64,000 bases of DNA from JAXDAY01 sp034679345 (GTDB lineage: Bacteria > Eisenbacteria > RBG-16-71-46 > CAIMUX01 > VGJL01): the NCBI GenBank assembly GCA_034679345.1, contig JAXDAY010000031.1, positions 1-64,000 of the forward strand. The letters run 5' to 3'. The position numbers were made by a program, and so were the translations under genes. Every line of letters begins with the position of its first letter. Within the stretch, counting starts at the first letter, position 1. Under the pieces are notes generated by a model. The model searched no databases. It was not told the origin of the DNA and was given only the letters and a program-made list of their open reading frames with translations. Of the stretch, positions 16,107 to 25,500 are shown piece by piece.

Positions 16107-16559
16107 ATGGGATGGCTCGAACGGCTCCGAGCGCGGCTGCGATTCCCGCGCGACTCGATCGCCCCGCCGGCCGCGGAGGCCGAAGCTGCCGGCGACGCGT
16201 CCTCCACGGCCGACGCGTGGGATCCTGCCGCGGAGGATCCGGTCGTCCTTCCTCCCTCCGACACCCTCGATCTGCATGCCTTCGCGCCGCGGGAAGCGGC
16301 CTCGGCCGTGCGTGAGTTTCTGGACGAAGCCTGCCGATCGGGGCGCCGGCGGATCCGGATCGTCCACGGCAAGGGGATCGGCGTGCAGCGCGCGATGGTG
16401 CGTCGCATCCTTCGGGAGGATCCGCGGGTCCGCGACTACGGCGACGCGGGCGATCCTGGGGGTTGGGGCGCAACGGTCGCAACCCTCGAACCGCCCGGCG
16501 ACCACGGTGACTCACAAGAAGTACTAATCCGGGACATGGAGGATGAAGAACAAAAGTGA
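16107..16559 (+). CDS. Smr-domain protein
   Basis: A 150-residue protein with an ATG at 16107 behind GGAGGG. The N-terminal 60 residues are a low-complexity Ala/Pro-rich linker. The rest is an Smr domain: the LDLHAFAPREA motif (usual LDLHG), a helical stretch FLDEACRSGRRRIRIVHGKGIGV, where HGKGxG is the second hallmark, and a WGATVATLEP end. Stand-alone Smr domains are small nucleases acting on RNA or branched DNA, related to the MutS2 tail. The His of LDLH and the HGKG loop are both present, so it may be active. Confidence 0.88.
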   Translation: MGWLERLRARLRFPRDSIAPPAAEAEAAGDASSTADAWDPAAEDPVVLPPSDTLDLHAFAPREAASAVREFLDEACRSGRRRIRIVHGKGIGVQRAMVRRILREDPRVRDYGDAGDPGGWGATVATLEPPGDHGDSQEVLIRDMEDEEQK

Positions 16560-16781
16560 TCGTTTTGATTGCCAGATCTCTGCTGGGGGTGATAACGTCA
16601 GTCAGGGGTGGAGGCGGCACGGCGTGATGGGCGAACTCATTGATCGGCAAGGCATTGGAGCGCCGTCCTGGCCGTGGGGCATGATCCCGCGTCACCCGTG
16701 CCGATGCCCCGACGGCGCCAACTGGCATCCTCACGATTTCGGTCCGCGGCGTGCACGGTCACTTCGAGGGAACGGCAAAGC

Positions 16782-17321
16782 ATGACTGCAGAAGCCCACC
16801 ACCGCTACGAGATGGTCCATGTCCGGCCAGGCTACGTCATCGTCGAGCGCGACCTGTTCAGCCGGGCCGTGCGTTCCTACTTCTCCGCCGAGCCGATCCC
16901 TCCCAAGGAGGAGTACCGCGAGGGGAATCGGATCTGGAAATACTCTGGAATGGCCCAGTCGTTCCAGTTCGACGTGCGGGACAACGAGACCAGCGAAATC
17001 GTGAAGTTCAGCGAGCTCCTTGGCCTGCTCTACTATGGCTGCGCGGCGAAGGACACGGACATTCATCGGATCGGCGAGATCGCGCACGAGAATCGGATCT
17101 CGATCTATGTCGCGATCACCTACGAGGCGGAGGACGGTTCCCGCATCAACATCTCCGAGGACAAGATCCGGATCCTGAATCGCCTCTTCAACGACAGGCT
17201 CGAGAGCCGCGACAAGAAGATCCTGATCCTCCCCGACTTCTTCAATCTCTACAAGGCGGTCTCGTACGGGGAGATCATGATCGACTTCGGACTCACCGCG
17301 ATGGAAGAGGAAGTCGGGTAG
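16782..17321 (+). CDS. Uncharacterised 179-aa protein, first gene of the redox cluster
   Basis: Not recognised. The ATG at 16782 follows GAGGGAACGGCAAAGC. The protein is soluble, acidic to neutral, with alternating strands and helices: MVHVRPGYVIVERDLFSRA, SFQFDVRDNETSEIVKF, ISIYVAITYEAEDGSRIN, KKILILPDFFNLYKAV. It has few Cys and no membrane segment. Only 21 bases separate it from the DRTGG-like gene, so it is likely the first gene of the operon running to 26325. A role in the same sensing or assembly unit as the HsfB-like protein is inference from position only. The 222 bases upstream hold no gene and probably include the promoter. Confidence 0.65.
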   Translation: MTAEAHHRYEMVHVRPGYVIVERDLFSRAVRSYFSAEPIPPKEEYREGNRIWKYSGMAQSFQFDVRDNETSEIVKFSELLGLLYYGCAAKDTDIHRIGEIAHENRISIYVAITYEAEDGSRINISEDKIRILNRLFNDRLESRDKKILILPDFFNLYKAVSYGEIMIDFGLTAMEEEVG

Positions 17322-17342
17322 CTGCCGGAAGGAGGCGATGGG

Positions 17343-17672
17343 ATGAAGTTGCAGCTCTTGGGCGAGAAGCTCCAGTTGAAGGCGCTGACGAAGGTCTTCG
17401 ACCGCGAGATCACCGGCGTCTACATCTCCGACATGGTGAGCGACGTGATCGCCAACGCCCAGGCGGGAAACCTCCTCGTGACCGTCCAGATCCACGCGAA
17501 TGTCATCGCGGCCGCCAACCTCGTCGACATCGCCGCGATCATCGTGACGCAGGGGAAGTTGCCGACGGACGATGTCGTGAAGATGGCGGAAAAAGCCGAG
17601 ATCACGCTCTTCTCGACGGCGCTCGATCGCTGGAAGGTCGCGACGGGCCTCTACGAGGCTGGAATCCGCTAG
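17343..17672 (+). CDS. DRTGG-like domain protein 1
   Basis: A 109-residue protein preceded by GGAGG. It has the compact DRTGG-type fold pattern: a start KLQLLGEKLQLKALTKVFDREITGVYISDM, then an LVTVQIHANVIAAANLVDIAAIIVTQG core and the C-terminal KAEITLFSTALDRWKVATGLYEAG. Small DRTGG proteins are found with [FeFe]-hydrogenase and HsfB genes in fermentative anaerobes; their biochemical role is unknown. It is followed 21 bases later by a second member of similar size, and then by a GHKL ATPase. Confidence 0.72.
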   Translation: MKLQLLGEKLQLKALTKVFDREITGVYISDMVSDVIANAQAGNLLVTVQIHANVIAAANLVDIAAIIVTQGKLPTDDVVKMAEKAEITLFSTALDRWKVATGLYEAGIR

Positions 17673-17693
17673 GCGGGACGGAAGCTCTTTGCG

Positions 17694-18053
17694 ATGCCGG
17701 TGACGATGGAACGCGTTGTCGAGGCGCTCCAGTGCGACGTGATCTGGGGAGCGGACGGCCTGCGCGACCTCCACCTCACCGCCTGTTTCGCCGCCGATCT
17801 GATGAGCGAGGTCCTCGCCTTCTCCGAGCCGGAGGCGCTGCTCATCACGGGCCTCACGAGCATCCAGGCGGTGCACACGGCCGATGTGGCGGAGATGCGC
17901 GCGATCCTCTTCGTCAATGGCAAGAGACCTGGCCCGGATGTGCTGCAGCTCGCGCGGGAGCGCGGAATCCCGCTTCTGACGACGAAGCACAGCATGTTCG
18001 AGGCCTGCGGGATCCTGCACCGCGACGGGCTGCAGGGGACCATGCGGGGCTGA
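17694..18053 (+). CDS. DRTGG-like domain protein 2
   Basis: A 119-residue soluble protein with the same layout as its upstream neighbour: VVEALQCDVIWGADGLRDLHLTA, LLITGLTSIQAVHTADVAEM, ILFVNGKRPGPDVLQLARERGIPLLTTKHSMFEACGIL. The two share the pattern of a strand ending in an exposed loop, a hydrophobic core and a final helix with an aromatic before the C-terminus. A second ATG three codons in is an alternative start. As a pair these genes usually precede an ATPase and an [FeFe]-hydrogenase-domain protein, as they do here. Confidence 0.72.
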   Translation: MPVTMERVVEALQCDVIWGADGLRDLHLTACFAADLMSEVLAFSEPEALLITGLTSIQAVHTADVAEMRAILFVNGKRPGPDVLQLARERGIPLLTTKHSMFEACGILHRDGLQGTMRG

Positions 18054-18069
18054 GGCCCGGCGCGTCGAG

Positions 18070-18498
18070 ATGGCGGAGGCCCTCTTCAGGGAGAGCTTCA
18101 GGATCCGGGGCGGGGATTACGAGCGGGGAGGAGAGGTGGCGGCGAGGATCAAGGCGATCATGAAGGAGCTGGGGATCGATGGCGGCGTGATCCGCCGCCT
18201 CGCGATCGCGAACTTCGAGGCCGAGATGAACGTCATCATGTATGCGGAGGAGGCGGAGCTGGAGCTCATGATCTTCGCGGATCGGATCCAGATCGAAATC
18301 CGGGACCGTGGGCCCGGCATCGCGGACATCGAGCTCGCCATGACGCCGGGATTCTCGACGGCGACCCCGGAGATGCGCGCCAGAGGCTTCGGCGCGGGCC
18401 TCGGGCTGCCGAACATCAAGAAGAACACCGACCGCTTCGCGATCGAGTCGAGCCCCGGCGGAGGCACCAGGCTGCGGTACTCGATCCTGTTGAGCTGA
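18070..18498 (+). CDS. GHKL-type ATPase, anti-sigma-factor/serine kinase-like
   Basis: The 142-residue protein is one HATPase_c domain: N box AIANFEAEMNVIMYAE, G1 box EIRDRGPGIADIE, and G2 box RGFGAGLGLPNIKKNTD with the final SSPGGGTRLRYSILL. No sensor, dimerisation or phosphoacceptor domain is attached, as in RsbT/RsbW-type switch kinases. It would bind ATP and phosphorylate or sequester a partner. Its fixed place between DRTGG-like and HsfB-like genes suggests it relays the state of the Fe-S protein to regulation, but the target is unknown. Confidence 0.85.
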   Translation: MAEALFRESFRIRGGDYERGGEVAARIKAIMKELGIDGGVIRRLAIANFEAEMNVIMYAEEAELELMIFADRIQIEIRDRGPGIADIELAMTPGFSTATPEMRARGFGAGLGLPNIKKNTDRFAIESSPGGGTRLRYSILLS

Positions 18499-18517
18499 GG
18501 GTCGCGGCTGAGGCGAG

Positions 18518-19810
18518 ATGAACGAGCCGGAACACGCCATCCTGATCGATCCCGAGCGGTGCGTCGGTTGCGTCGACTGCTGCAAGGTCTGCCCGACGCT
18601 GGCGATCCGGGTGCGCCACGACCTGGCTGTCGTCGATCCCGAGCTCTGCATCGACTGCGGCGCGTGCCTGCGGGCATGCCGGTACGATGCCGTCCGCGCC
18701 CAGACCTCCTCGCAATCCGATCTGAAGAAGTTCAAGTACAGAGTGGCGTTACCCTCTCTCACGCTCCATGGCCAGTTCGGACGGGACGTGGATCCTCCTC
18801 AGGTCCTCGCCGCTCTGACGAAGATCGGGTTCGACTCGACCTACGATATCTCCTGGATGTGCGAGATGCTCGCCGGGGCGACCGACGCATACCTCTCCGA
18901 GGCGCGCGGACCCTGGCCAAAGATCTCCGTCACTTGCCCGGCCATCGTTCGGCTGATCCAGATGCGGTATCCCGATCTCATTCCGCACCTGCTTCCGATC
19001 GAGACGCCGCGCGAGCTGGCGGCGAAGGTGATCCGCAGGAAGCTCAGCGTCGAGAAGGGGCTTGCGGCGGAGGATATCGGGCTCTTCTTCATCACGCCGT
19101 GCACGGCCATCATGAACTCGATCGTGCGGCCGATCGGGCTCGAGGAGTCCTACCTGGACGGCGCGTTCGGCATCAACGAGGTCTATGGCCGGCTGCTCAT
19201 GATCATCAAGGGGCAGGGCCCGGTGAAGGACCGCGCCCCGGTCAGCTATCGCGGGCTGCTCTGGGCGATGGCCGGGGGCGAGATCGCCGGGATGCGCAGC
19301 CGCAACACGATGACCGTGAAGGGGGTGCGCGACGTCCAGTACGTCTTCGACCATATCGAGGCCGGGAAGTTCCAGAAGGTCGATTTCATCGAGGCTTGGA
19401 TCTGTCCGGACGGCTGCGTGAGCGGCCAGCTGACGATCGAGGGGCGTTACGCCGCGCAGAGAAGCATCCAGGAGATCGTCAAGAGGCTCGGCGACCAGGA
19501 GCAGGTCAAGGAAGAGAAAGTCCGCTCGCTCCTGCGTGGCCACTTCTTCGATCTCGAGTGCAGGATCGACGCCCGGCCTCTCCGGTCGCTCGGACGCAAC
19601 CTCGAGGAATCGATCGCGCGCAGACGAGAGATCGACGAGACAAGGAAGAAGCTGCCGATGAAGGACTGCGGCGCGTGCGGGGCTCCGAGCTGCGCGGTCC
19701 ATGCGGAAGATGTCGTGCGAGGGGAATCGGATCTGGCCGGATGCGTCTTCGTGGCCATCGATCAGCTCCGGGAACAACTCGCCGGCCGGAAGGATGGGTG
19801 CGATGAGTAA
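18518..19810 (+). CDS. [FeFe]-hydrogenase large-subunit-domain protein, HsfB-like
   Basis: 430 residues. Residues about 10-65 hold two [4Fe-4S] ferredoxin motifs (CVGCVDCCKVCP and CIDCGACLRAC). The centre (about 75-330) is a hydrogenase C-terminal domain with the four H-cluster Cys positions kept in divergent motifs: SVTCPAIV (for TSCxPGW), FITPCTAIM (for MPCxxK), and ICPDGCVSG (for MACPGGC). A C-terminal CGACGAPSCAVHAEDVVRG...C motif (about 388-415) binds another Fe-S cluster. This is the layout of HsfB and sensory [FeFe] proteins rather than a standard H2-evolving HydA. It could sense H2 or redox state, or take electrons from the Nuo-like subunits. No hydE, hydF or hydG maturase is in the window. 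Confidence 0.85.
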   Translation: MNEPEHAILIDPERCVGCVDCCKVCPTLAIRVRHDLAVVDPELCIDCGACLRACRYDAVRAQTSSQSDLKKFKYRVALPSLTLHGQFGRDVDPPQVLAALTKIGFDSTYDISWMCEMLAGATDAYLSEARGPWPKISVTCPAIVRLIQMRYPDLIPHLLPIETPRELAAKVIRRKLSVEKGLAAEDIGLFFITPCTAIMNSIVRPIGLEESYLDGAFGINEVYGRLLMIIKGQGPVKDRAPVSYRGLLWAMAGGEIAGMRSRNTMTVKGVRDVQYVFDHIEAGKFQKVDFIEAWICPDGCVSGQLTIEGRYAAQRSIQEIVKRLGDQEQVKEEKVRSLLRGHFFDLECRIDARPLRSLGRNLEESIARRREIDETRKKLPMKDCGACGAPSCAVHAEDVVRGESDLAGCVFVAIDQLREQLAGRKDGCDE

Positions 19811-20204
19811 GCACATGCTCGTGCTCGAGCTGATCTGTCCGCAATGTCAGGAGCTCCTGACGGAGGGGACGCGGGTCCACCTCGAAGGCTATCTGAAGGA
19901 GCGCAACCAGGAAGCCGCGATCTACCTGAGCGCGGTATTCGGCGACTACGCGATCGAGAGCGAGCTCGATATCCCGGAAGACGGGGTTGTGGAGTTCCGC
20001 TGTCCCAAGTGCGAGGCGAGCATCATGCTCCCCATCACCTGCAAGATCTGCAGCGCGCCGATGGCCTCGCTGAATCTGCGCAAGGGAGGCTACGTGGAGT
20101 TCTGCTCCCGGCGCGGATGCAGAGGGCATGCCTTGGGCGGGGTCGGCGACATCGATCAGATGATGAGCTTGATGAACCGCATGTTCGACACCCCCTACGA
20201 TTAG
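19803..20204 (+). CDS. Zinc-ribbon/Fe-S type cysteine-rich protein
   Basis: The ATG at 19803 overlaps the end of the HsfB-like gene, so translation is probably coupled. The 133-residue protein carries four paired Cys sites: CPQC (12-15), CPKC (about 63-66), CKIC (about 74-77), and a CSRRGC pair (about 99-104). The spacing suggests two zinc ribbons or rubredoxin-like knuckles rather than a ferredoxin. The rest is helical and charged. I cannot assign a function. Its position between the sensory protein and the NuoE-like subunit suggests an assembly or regulatory partner of the complex. Confidence 0.7.
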   Translation: MSKHMLVLELICPQCQELLTEGTRVHLEGYLKERNQEAAIYLSAVFGDYAIESELDIPEDGVVEFRCPKCEASIMLPITCKICSAPMASLNLRKGGYVEFCSRRGCRGHALGGVGDIDQMMSLMNRMFDTPYD

Positions 20205-20262
20205 CCCGCCGTGGCGGTGAAGGGGTTTGGGTGGCAAGGGAGCAGGATCGAGGAGGCACCCC

Positions 20263-20745
20263 ATGGAAGCGCGACGGACCTTCGACTTCAAGAACATGCA
20301 CTATGCCGGGCAGAGCGGGATGCTGATCCCGGCTCTCCAGCGGGCGCAGACCGAGGACGGATTCATCAGCCGGGAGCGGATCCTCCGGATCCACGAGGAA
20401 ACCGGAATCCCGGTGAGCCAGATCTACGGCGTCGCCACCTTCTATGCCCAGTTCCGGCTGAGCCCCGTGGGCAAGCACATCGTGAGAGTCTGCCACGGCA
20501 CCGCCTGCCATGTGAGCGGCGCAAACGACATCAGCAAGGCGGTCGAGGATCAGCTCGGGGTCCAGAACGGCGAGACGACCGACGACAAGCAGTTCACCAT
20601 TGAGACGGTTTCCTGCCTCGGCTGCTGCAGTCTGGCGCCCGTGGTCATGATCGGAAACGACACTTTCGGGAATCTCAAACCGGCCGATCTGAAGAAGATC
20701 CTCCGGCCCTACCGCAAAGCGGGGGAAGAGGTGGCGAAGTCATGA
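20263..20745 (+). CDS. NuoE-like [2Fe-2S] subunit (HydC/HndA type)
   Basis: A 160-residue thioredoxin-like ferredoxin with an ATG behind GGAGG. The N-terminal helical region LIPALQRAQTEDGFIS and IPVSQIYGVATFYAQF is characteristic of NuoE. The four cluster ligands are in VCHGTACHVSG and SCLGCCSLAPV. It passes electrons to or from the FMN of its NuoF partner. The NuoF-like gene starts in the ATGA overlap at its stop. Similar pairs occur in electron-bifurcating hydrogenases, NAD-dependent formate dehydrogenases and Sporomusa-type Nfn complexes. Confidence 0.92.
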   Translation: MEARRTFDFKNMHYAGQSGMLIPALQRAQTEDGFISRERILRIHEETGIPVSQIYGVATFYAQFRLSPVGKHIVRVCHGTACHVSGANDISKAVEDQLGVQNGETTDDKQFTIETVSCLGCCSLAPVVMIGNDTFGNLKPADLKKILRPYRKAGEEVAKS

Positions 20746-22505
20746 GAGTCCTGGTGGGTATGGGCACCTGCGGGATCGCCGCAGGAGCGGAGGCGACCTT
20801 CCGGGCGCTGCGGGAGAAGATGTCGACACGCGATTCGGTCTTTCGGCTCGAGAAGACCGGCTGCATCGGAATGTGCTACCGCGAGCCCCTCGTGGAGGTG
20901 CGCGACGACACCGGAGCCCGCTACCAGTACGGAGGGATCACGCCTGACAAGATCGATCGGCTGCTCGACGAGCACATCGCCCTGGGACGGCCGATCGAGG
21001 ACTGGCTCGTCTGGACGAGCGGGGAGGCGGGAGCGGAGCGGGAGTTTCTCGATCGTCAGAACAGGATCGTGCTGCGCAACTGCGGGGCGATCGACCCCGA
21101 GTCGATCGATCAGTACATCGAGGCGGGCGGTTACGCGGCCTTGAAGAAGGTCCTCGACGATGCGAATCCCGACGAGCTCATCAACGCGATCATCGACTCG
21201 GGCCTGCGGGGGCGCGGAGGCGCCGGCTTCCTGACGGGCATGAAGTGGCGCTTCACCCGGCTCGCGCAGGGCAAGAGCAAGTACATCATCTGCAACGCCG
21301 ACGAAGGAGACCCCGGGGCTTTCATGGACCGCTCGGTCCTCGAAAGCGACCCGCACGCGGTCCTCGAAGGGATGGCGATCGCCGGCTTCGCGATCGGCGC
21401 GAGCAACGGATACATCTACGTGCGCGCCGAGTATCCGAAGGCGATCGAGCGGCTCCACATCGCGATCGCGCAGGCCGAGGAGCGGGGCTATTCCGGAGAT
21501 CGCATCCTGGGTAGCGACTTCTCCTTCCATGTCAAGCTCAAGGAAGGGGCCGGCGCGTTTGTCTGCGGCGAGGAAACCGCCCTGATCGCCTCGATCGAGG
21601 GCCGCCGGGGGATGCCTCGAATCCGCCCGCCGTTCCCGGCCGTGAAAGGCCTCTGGGACTGCCCGACCAGCATCAACAACGTCGAGACTTTCGCCAATAT
21701 CCCCTGGATCGTCGTCAATGGCTCGAAGGCGTTCAATTCCCTCGGCACGAAGAACAGCAAGGGAACGAAGGTGTTCGCCCTCGCCGGGAAAGTGAAGCGG
21801 GGCGGTTTGGTCGAGGTGCCGATGGGGATCTCCATCAAGGAGATCGTCCACGGCATCTGCGGCGGCATCAAGGAGGATCGAAAGTTCAAGGCGGTCCAGA
21901 TGGGCGGCCCGTCCGGAGGATGCATCCCTGCGGAGCTGCAGGACACGGTGATCGACTACGAATCGATCAACAAGACAGGAGCGATCATGGGCTCCGGAGG
22001 TCTCGTCGTCATGGACGAGACGACCTGCATGGTCGACGTTGCGCGCTTCTTCCTCGACTTCACCCAGCGCGAGTCGTGCGGCAAGTGCACCTTCTGTCGA
22101 GTGGGGTCGAAGCGGATGCTCGAGATCCTGACACGAATCACCGAGGGGAAGGGGCGCGATGGGGACATCGAGCTCCTCGAGCAACTCGCGGCGCTCGTGA
22201 AGAATAACTCCCTTTGCGGGCTCGGACAGACGGCGCCGAACCCCGTGTTGACAACCATCAAGTACTTCCGCTCGGAGTACGAGGCCCACATCAGCAACAA
22301 GAAGTGCCCGTCCCACAGCTGCAAGGCACTGTTGACTTACACGATCACGGAGGCCTGCAACGGATGCATGGCCTGCGGGCGCGTCTGCCCCACGAAGGCG
22401 ATTTCGGGTGAGAAGAAGCAGCAACACTACATCGATCACTCGAAGTGCATCCAGTGCGACGAGTGCTACAAAACCTGCAAGTTCCACGCCATCGTCAAGG
22501 ACTGA
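20742..22505 (+). CDS. NuoF-like FMN/NAD(P)-binding subunit (HydB/HndC type)
   Basis: 587 residues in the HydB/HndC layout. Residues 1-85 are a [2Fe-2S] thioredoxin-like domain (GTCGIAAGAE and CIGMC; only three Cys are seen). Residues about 120-420 form the FMN and NADH domain: RGRGGAGFLTGMKW, ICNADEGDPGAFMDR, GAGAFVCGEETALIASIEG. An SLBB segment follows, then a [4Fe-4S] site with ESCGKCTFCRVG and C-terminal double ferredoxin motifs (CNGCMACGRVCP and CIQCDECYKTC). It oxidises or reduces NAD(P)H and, in bifurcating complexes, couples this to ferredoxin. The next gene starts 37 bases later. Confidence 0.93.
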   Translation: MRVLVGMGTCGIAAGAEATFRALREKMSTRDSVFRLEKTGCIGMCYREPLVEVRDDTGARYQYGGITPDKIDRLLDEHIALGRPIEDWLVWTSGEAGAEREFLDRQNRIVLRNCGAIDPESIDQYIEAGGYAALKKVLDDANPDELINAIIDSGLRGRGGAGFLTGMKWRFTRLAQGKSKYIICNADEGDPGAFMDRSVLESDPHAVLEGMAIAGFAIGASNGYIYVRAEYPKAIERLHIAIAQAEERGYSGDRILGSDFSFHVKLKEGAGAFVCGEETALIASIEGRRGMPRIRPPFPAVKGLWDCPTSINNVETFANIPWIVVNGSKAFNSLGTKNSKGTKVFALAGKVKRGGLVEVPMGISIKEIVHGICGGIKEDRKFKAVQMGGPSGGCIPAELQDTVIDYESINKTGAIMGSGGLVVMDETTCMVDVARFFLDFTQRESCGKCTFCRVGSKRMLEILTRITEGKGRDGDIELLEQLAALVKNNSLCGLGQTAPNPVLTTIKYFRSEYEAHISNKKCPSHSCKALLTYTITEACNGCMACGRVCPTKAISGEKKQQHYIDHSKCIQCDECYKTCKFHAIVKD

Positions 22506-22542
22506 GCCGGCCGCGGGATGATGGGGGCGAGGTGAGGTAAAG

Positions 22543-25500
22543 ATGGACCTGGTCAAGCTCGAGATCGACGGCAAGCGCATCATCGCCGACAATCGGATGA
22601 CGATCCTGGAGGTGGCGCGGCAGAACGGGATCGAATCGATTCCAACTCTCTGCCACGACGGCCAGCTCGAGCCGTTCGCTTCCTGCTTCCTCTGCGTCGT
22701 GAAGGTCAAGGGCGCGCGCACGCTCCTGCCCGCCTGCTCGACGAAGGTCTCGGCCGGGATGGTCGTCGAGACCGACAACCCCGAGGTGCGGCGCTCTCGG
22801 AAGGCGGCGCTGGAGCTCATGCTCTCCAACCACTACGCCGACTGCGTCGGCCCCTGTCAGCTCGCCTGCCCCGCGGGGGTGGACATTCAGGGCTACGTCG
22901 CGCTCGCCGCTCTCGGCAAGTACCGCGACGCGATCCAGCTCATCAAGGAGACGAATCCTCTGCCGGCGATCTGCGGCCGCGTCTGCACCCGTCCATGCGA
23001 AGTGACCGGATGCCGGCGCAACCTGCTGGATCAAGCGGTCGGGATCGACTACATCAAGCGTTACGTCGCCGATCTCGACCTCGGCGCCAGGGACTCGTAT
23101 CGACCGCCCGTCGAACAGAAGAACGGCCATCGGGTCGCCGTCGTCGGCGGAGGCCCGGCGGGGCTTTCTTGCGCCTATTACCTGGCGCTCCGCGGCTATG
23201 CCGTCCACATCCTCGAGGCCCTGCCCGAGGCGGGCGGGATGCTCCGCTACGGGATTCCGGAGTACCGGCTCCCCAAAGAGATCCTCGATCTCGAGATCAA
23301 CTCGATCCTCGATCTCGGCGTGACCCTCTCCACGAACGTCGCCCTCGGGCGCGACTTCACCGTGAAGAGCCTTCGCGAGGATGGATATGACGCCGTCTTC
23401 CTCGGGCTCGGCGCGTGGGAGAGCTCGAAGATGCGCGTGCAGAACGAGGAGTCGGCCGGAGTTCTCTCGGGCATCGAGTTCTTGAAGCAGATCGGACTGC
23501 ACAAACCCCCGAAGATCTACGGGCGAGTGATGGTGGTCGGAGGGGGGAACACGGCGATCGACTGTGCGCGCTCCTCGGTTCGGCTCGGCGCGGAGGAGGT
23601 GCGCATCCTCTACCGGCGCACGCGCAAGGAGATGCCGGCCAACGAGATGGAGATCGACGAGGCCGACCACGAAGGCGTGAAAATGGACTTCCTCGTCGCA
23701 CCGACGCGGGTCGTCCTGGCCGAGGATCGCGTGACGGGAGTCGAGTGCCTGCGCATGGAGCTCGGGGAGCCCGACGCGAGCGGCCGCAGGAGCCCCAAGC
23801 CGATCCGCGGCAGCGAGTTCGTGATCCCCTGCGACTTCGTGATCGCGGCGATCGGGCAGAACACGAGGGTCCAGGAGCTTCTGGGCGGCAAGGTGCCGGA
23901 CTTCCTCCCCTTCGGCGAGGTTCTCAACCTCACCCGCTGGCAGACGATCCAGGTCAACGAGAAGACCTTCGAGACGAGCGTCGATGGGGTCTTCTCGGGA
24001 GGAGACGTCGTGACCGGCGCGGCCACCGCGGTGGAGGCGATCGCGGCGGGGCGCAAGGCGGCGCATGCGATCGACTGCTATGTCCGAACGGGCAAGGCGG
24101 CTCCCGAGCCCACGGAGTTCGTCAGCCGCAAGGACGCCTACCACCAGGTGACGATCGACGATCTCCGGGACGGGTCGCGTTACGAGAGGCGCACGATGCC
24201 GGCGCTGCCGCCGGAGGAGCGCAAGAAGAGCTTCGTCGAGGTGGAGCAGGGGTACACGCAGGAGGACGTTCTCCGCGAGAGCCAGCGCTGCCTCGAGTGC
24301 GGCTGCGTTTCCCTCTTCGACTGCGACCTGCGCCGCCACGCGACCGAGTACCAGGTCGAGATCCAGTCGTTCATGGGAGAAGCCAAGGAATACAAAGTCG
24401 ACCGCGGGCATCCTCTCATCGAGCTCGACATGAACAAGTGCATCCTCTGCGGACGTTGCGTCCGGATTTGCAGCGAAGTGGTCGGCGTCGCTGCCTACGG
24501 ATTCGTGAACCGCGGATTCAACACGGTCGTTCGTCCCGCCCTGGGAGGATCCCTGCTCGAGACCGACTGCGTGAGCTGCGGTCTCTGCGTCGGCACTTGC
24601 CCCACCGGGGCGATCGTCGAGAGGATCCCTCTTGCGAAGCCGGGACCGTGGAGGACCGTTCAGGTGTCGACGATCTGCCACTACTGCGGCGTCGGGTGCG
24701 CGCTCAACTGCGAGATCCACGGCGACTCGCTCATCCGGTTGAGCCGCAACGAGGAGGCCAAGGCGACCCTCTCGAATCACTGCAAGAAGGGCCGGTTCGG
24801 TTACGGGCATGTCCGCTCGATCCAGCGACTCGTCCAGGGGCGGATCCGCGCCGGACGGGAGCTCCAGGACGCTTCTCTTGCTGAGTCCCTCGACTTCGCC
24901 GCCATTCGCCTCAAGGAGATGCTGCGCCGCTACTCCGGCGACGAGATCGCGGTCTTCGTCTCGCCGCGGATGACGAACGAGGAGATCTACCTCGCGCAGA
25001 AGTTCGCGCGCGTCGTCTGCAAGACGCACAACGTCACATCCTTCGCGAATCTGGTCAATGAGGAGCTCTTCTGCCCCGACGTTCTCTCGACGGCCTCCTA
25101 TTCCGATCTCACCGACGCCCAGGCGATTCTCTGCGTGAACTCCGAGACGGACGAGGAGCACTTCGTGGTCGACATTCTCGCGAAGCATGCCATTCGAAGG
25201 GGAGGGCGGCTGGTCTATGTCGGTCCCACCCCCAACCGCACGAGCCGCTTCGCCGAGATCTTCCTCCAGTGCAAGGACGGGACGCAGACGCAGGTGATCC
25301 TGGGTCTCCTGAGGGAGTACGCGCACGCCTCCGGCACAAGTCTCGCCGGGCCGCCCTCCCTCGTCGAGGCCGTGGCGGCGATGACCGCCGAGCGCGTGGA
25401 GGCCTTGACGGGCGTCCGGGCGGCGGAGCTGGCCGAGGCGGCGCGGATCCTTGGGGAGAGCCTGCTCAAGGTGCTGCTCTTCAATCGGGATTATCGCGGC

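Noticed and set aside
16660..16700. Possible sigma-54 promoter (GGGG-CAT-GATCCCGC) before the redox operon
   Set aside because: The GG and GC doublets can be aligned only with poor agreement elsewhere, and GC-rich DNA yields such matches often.
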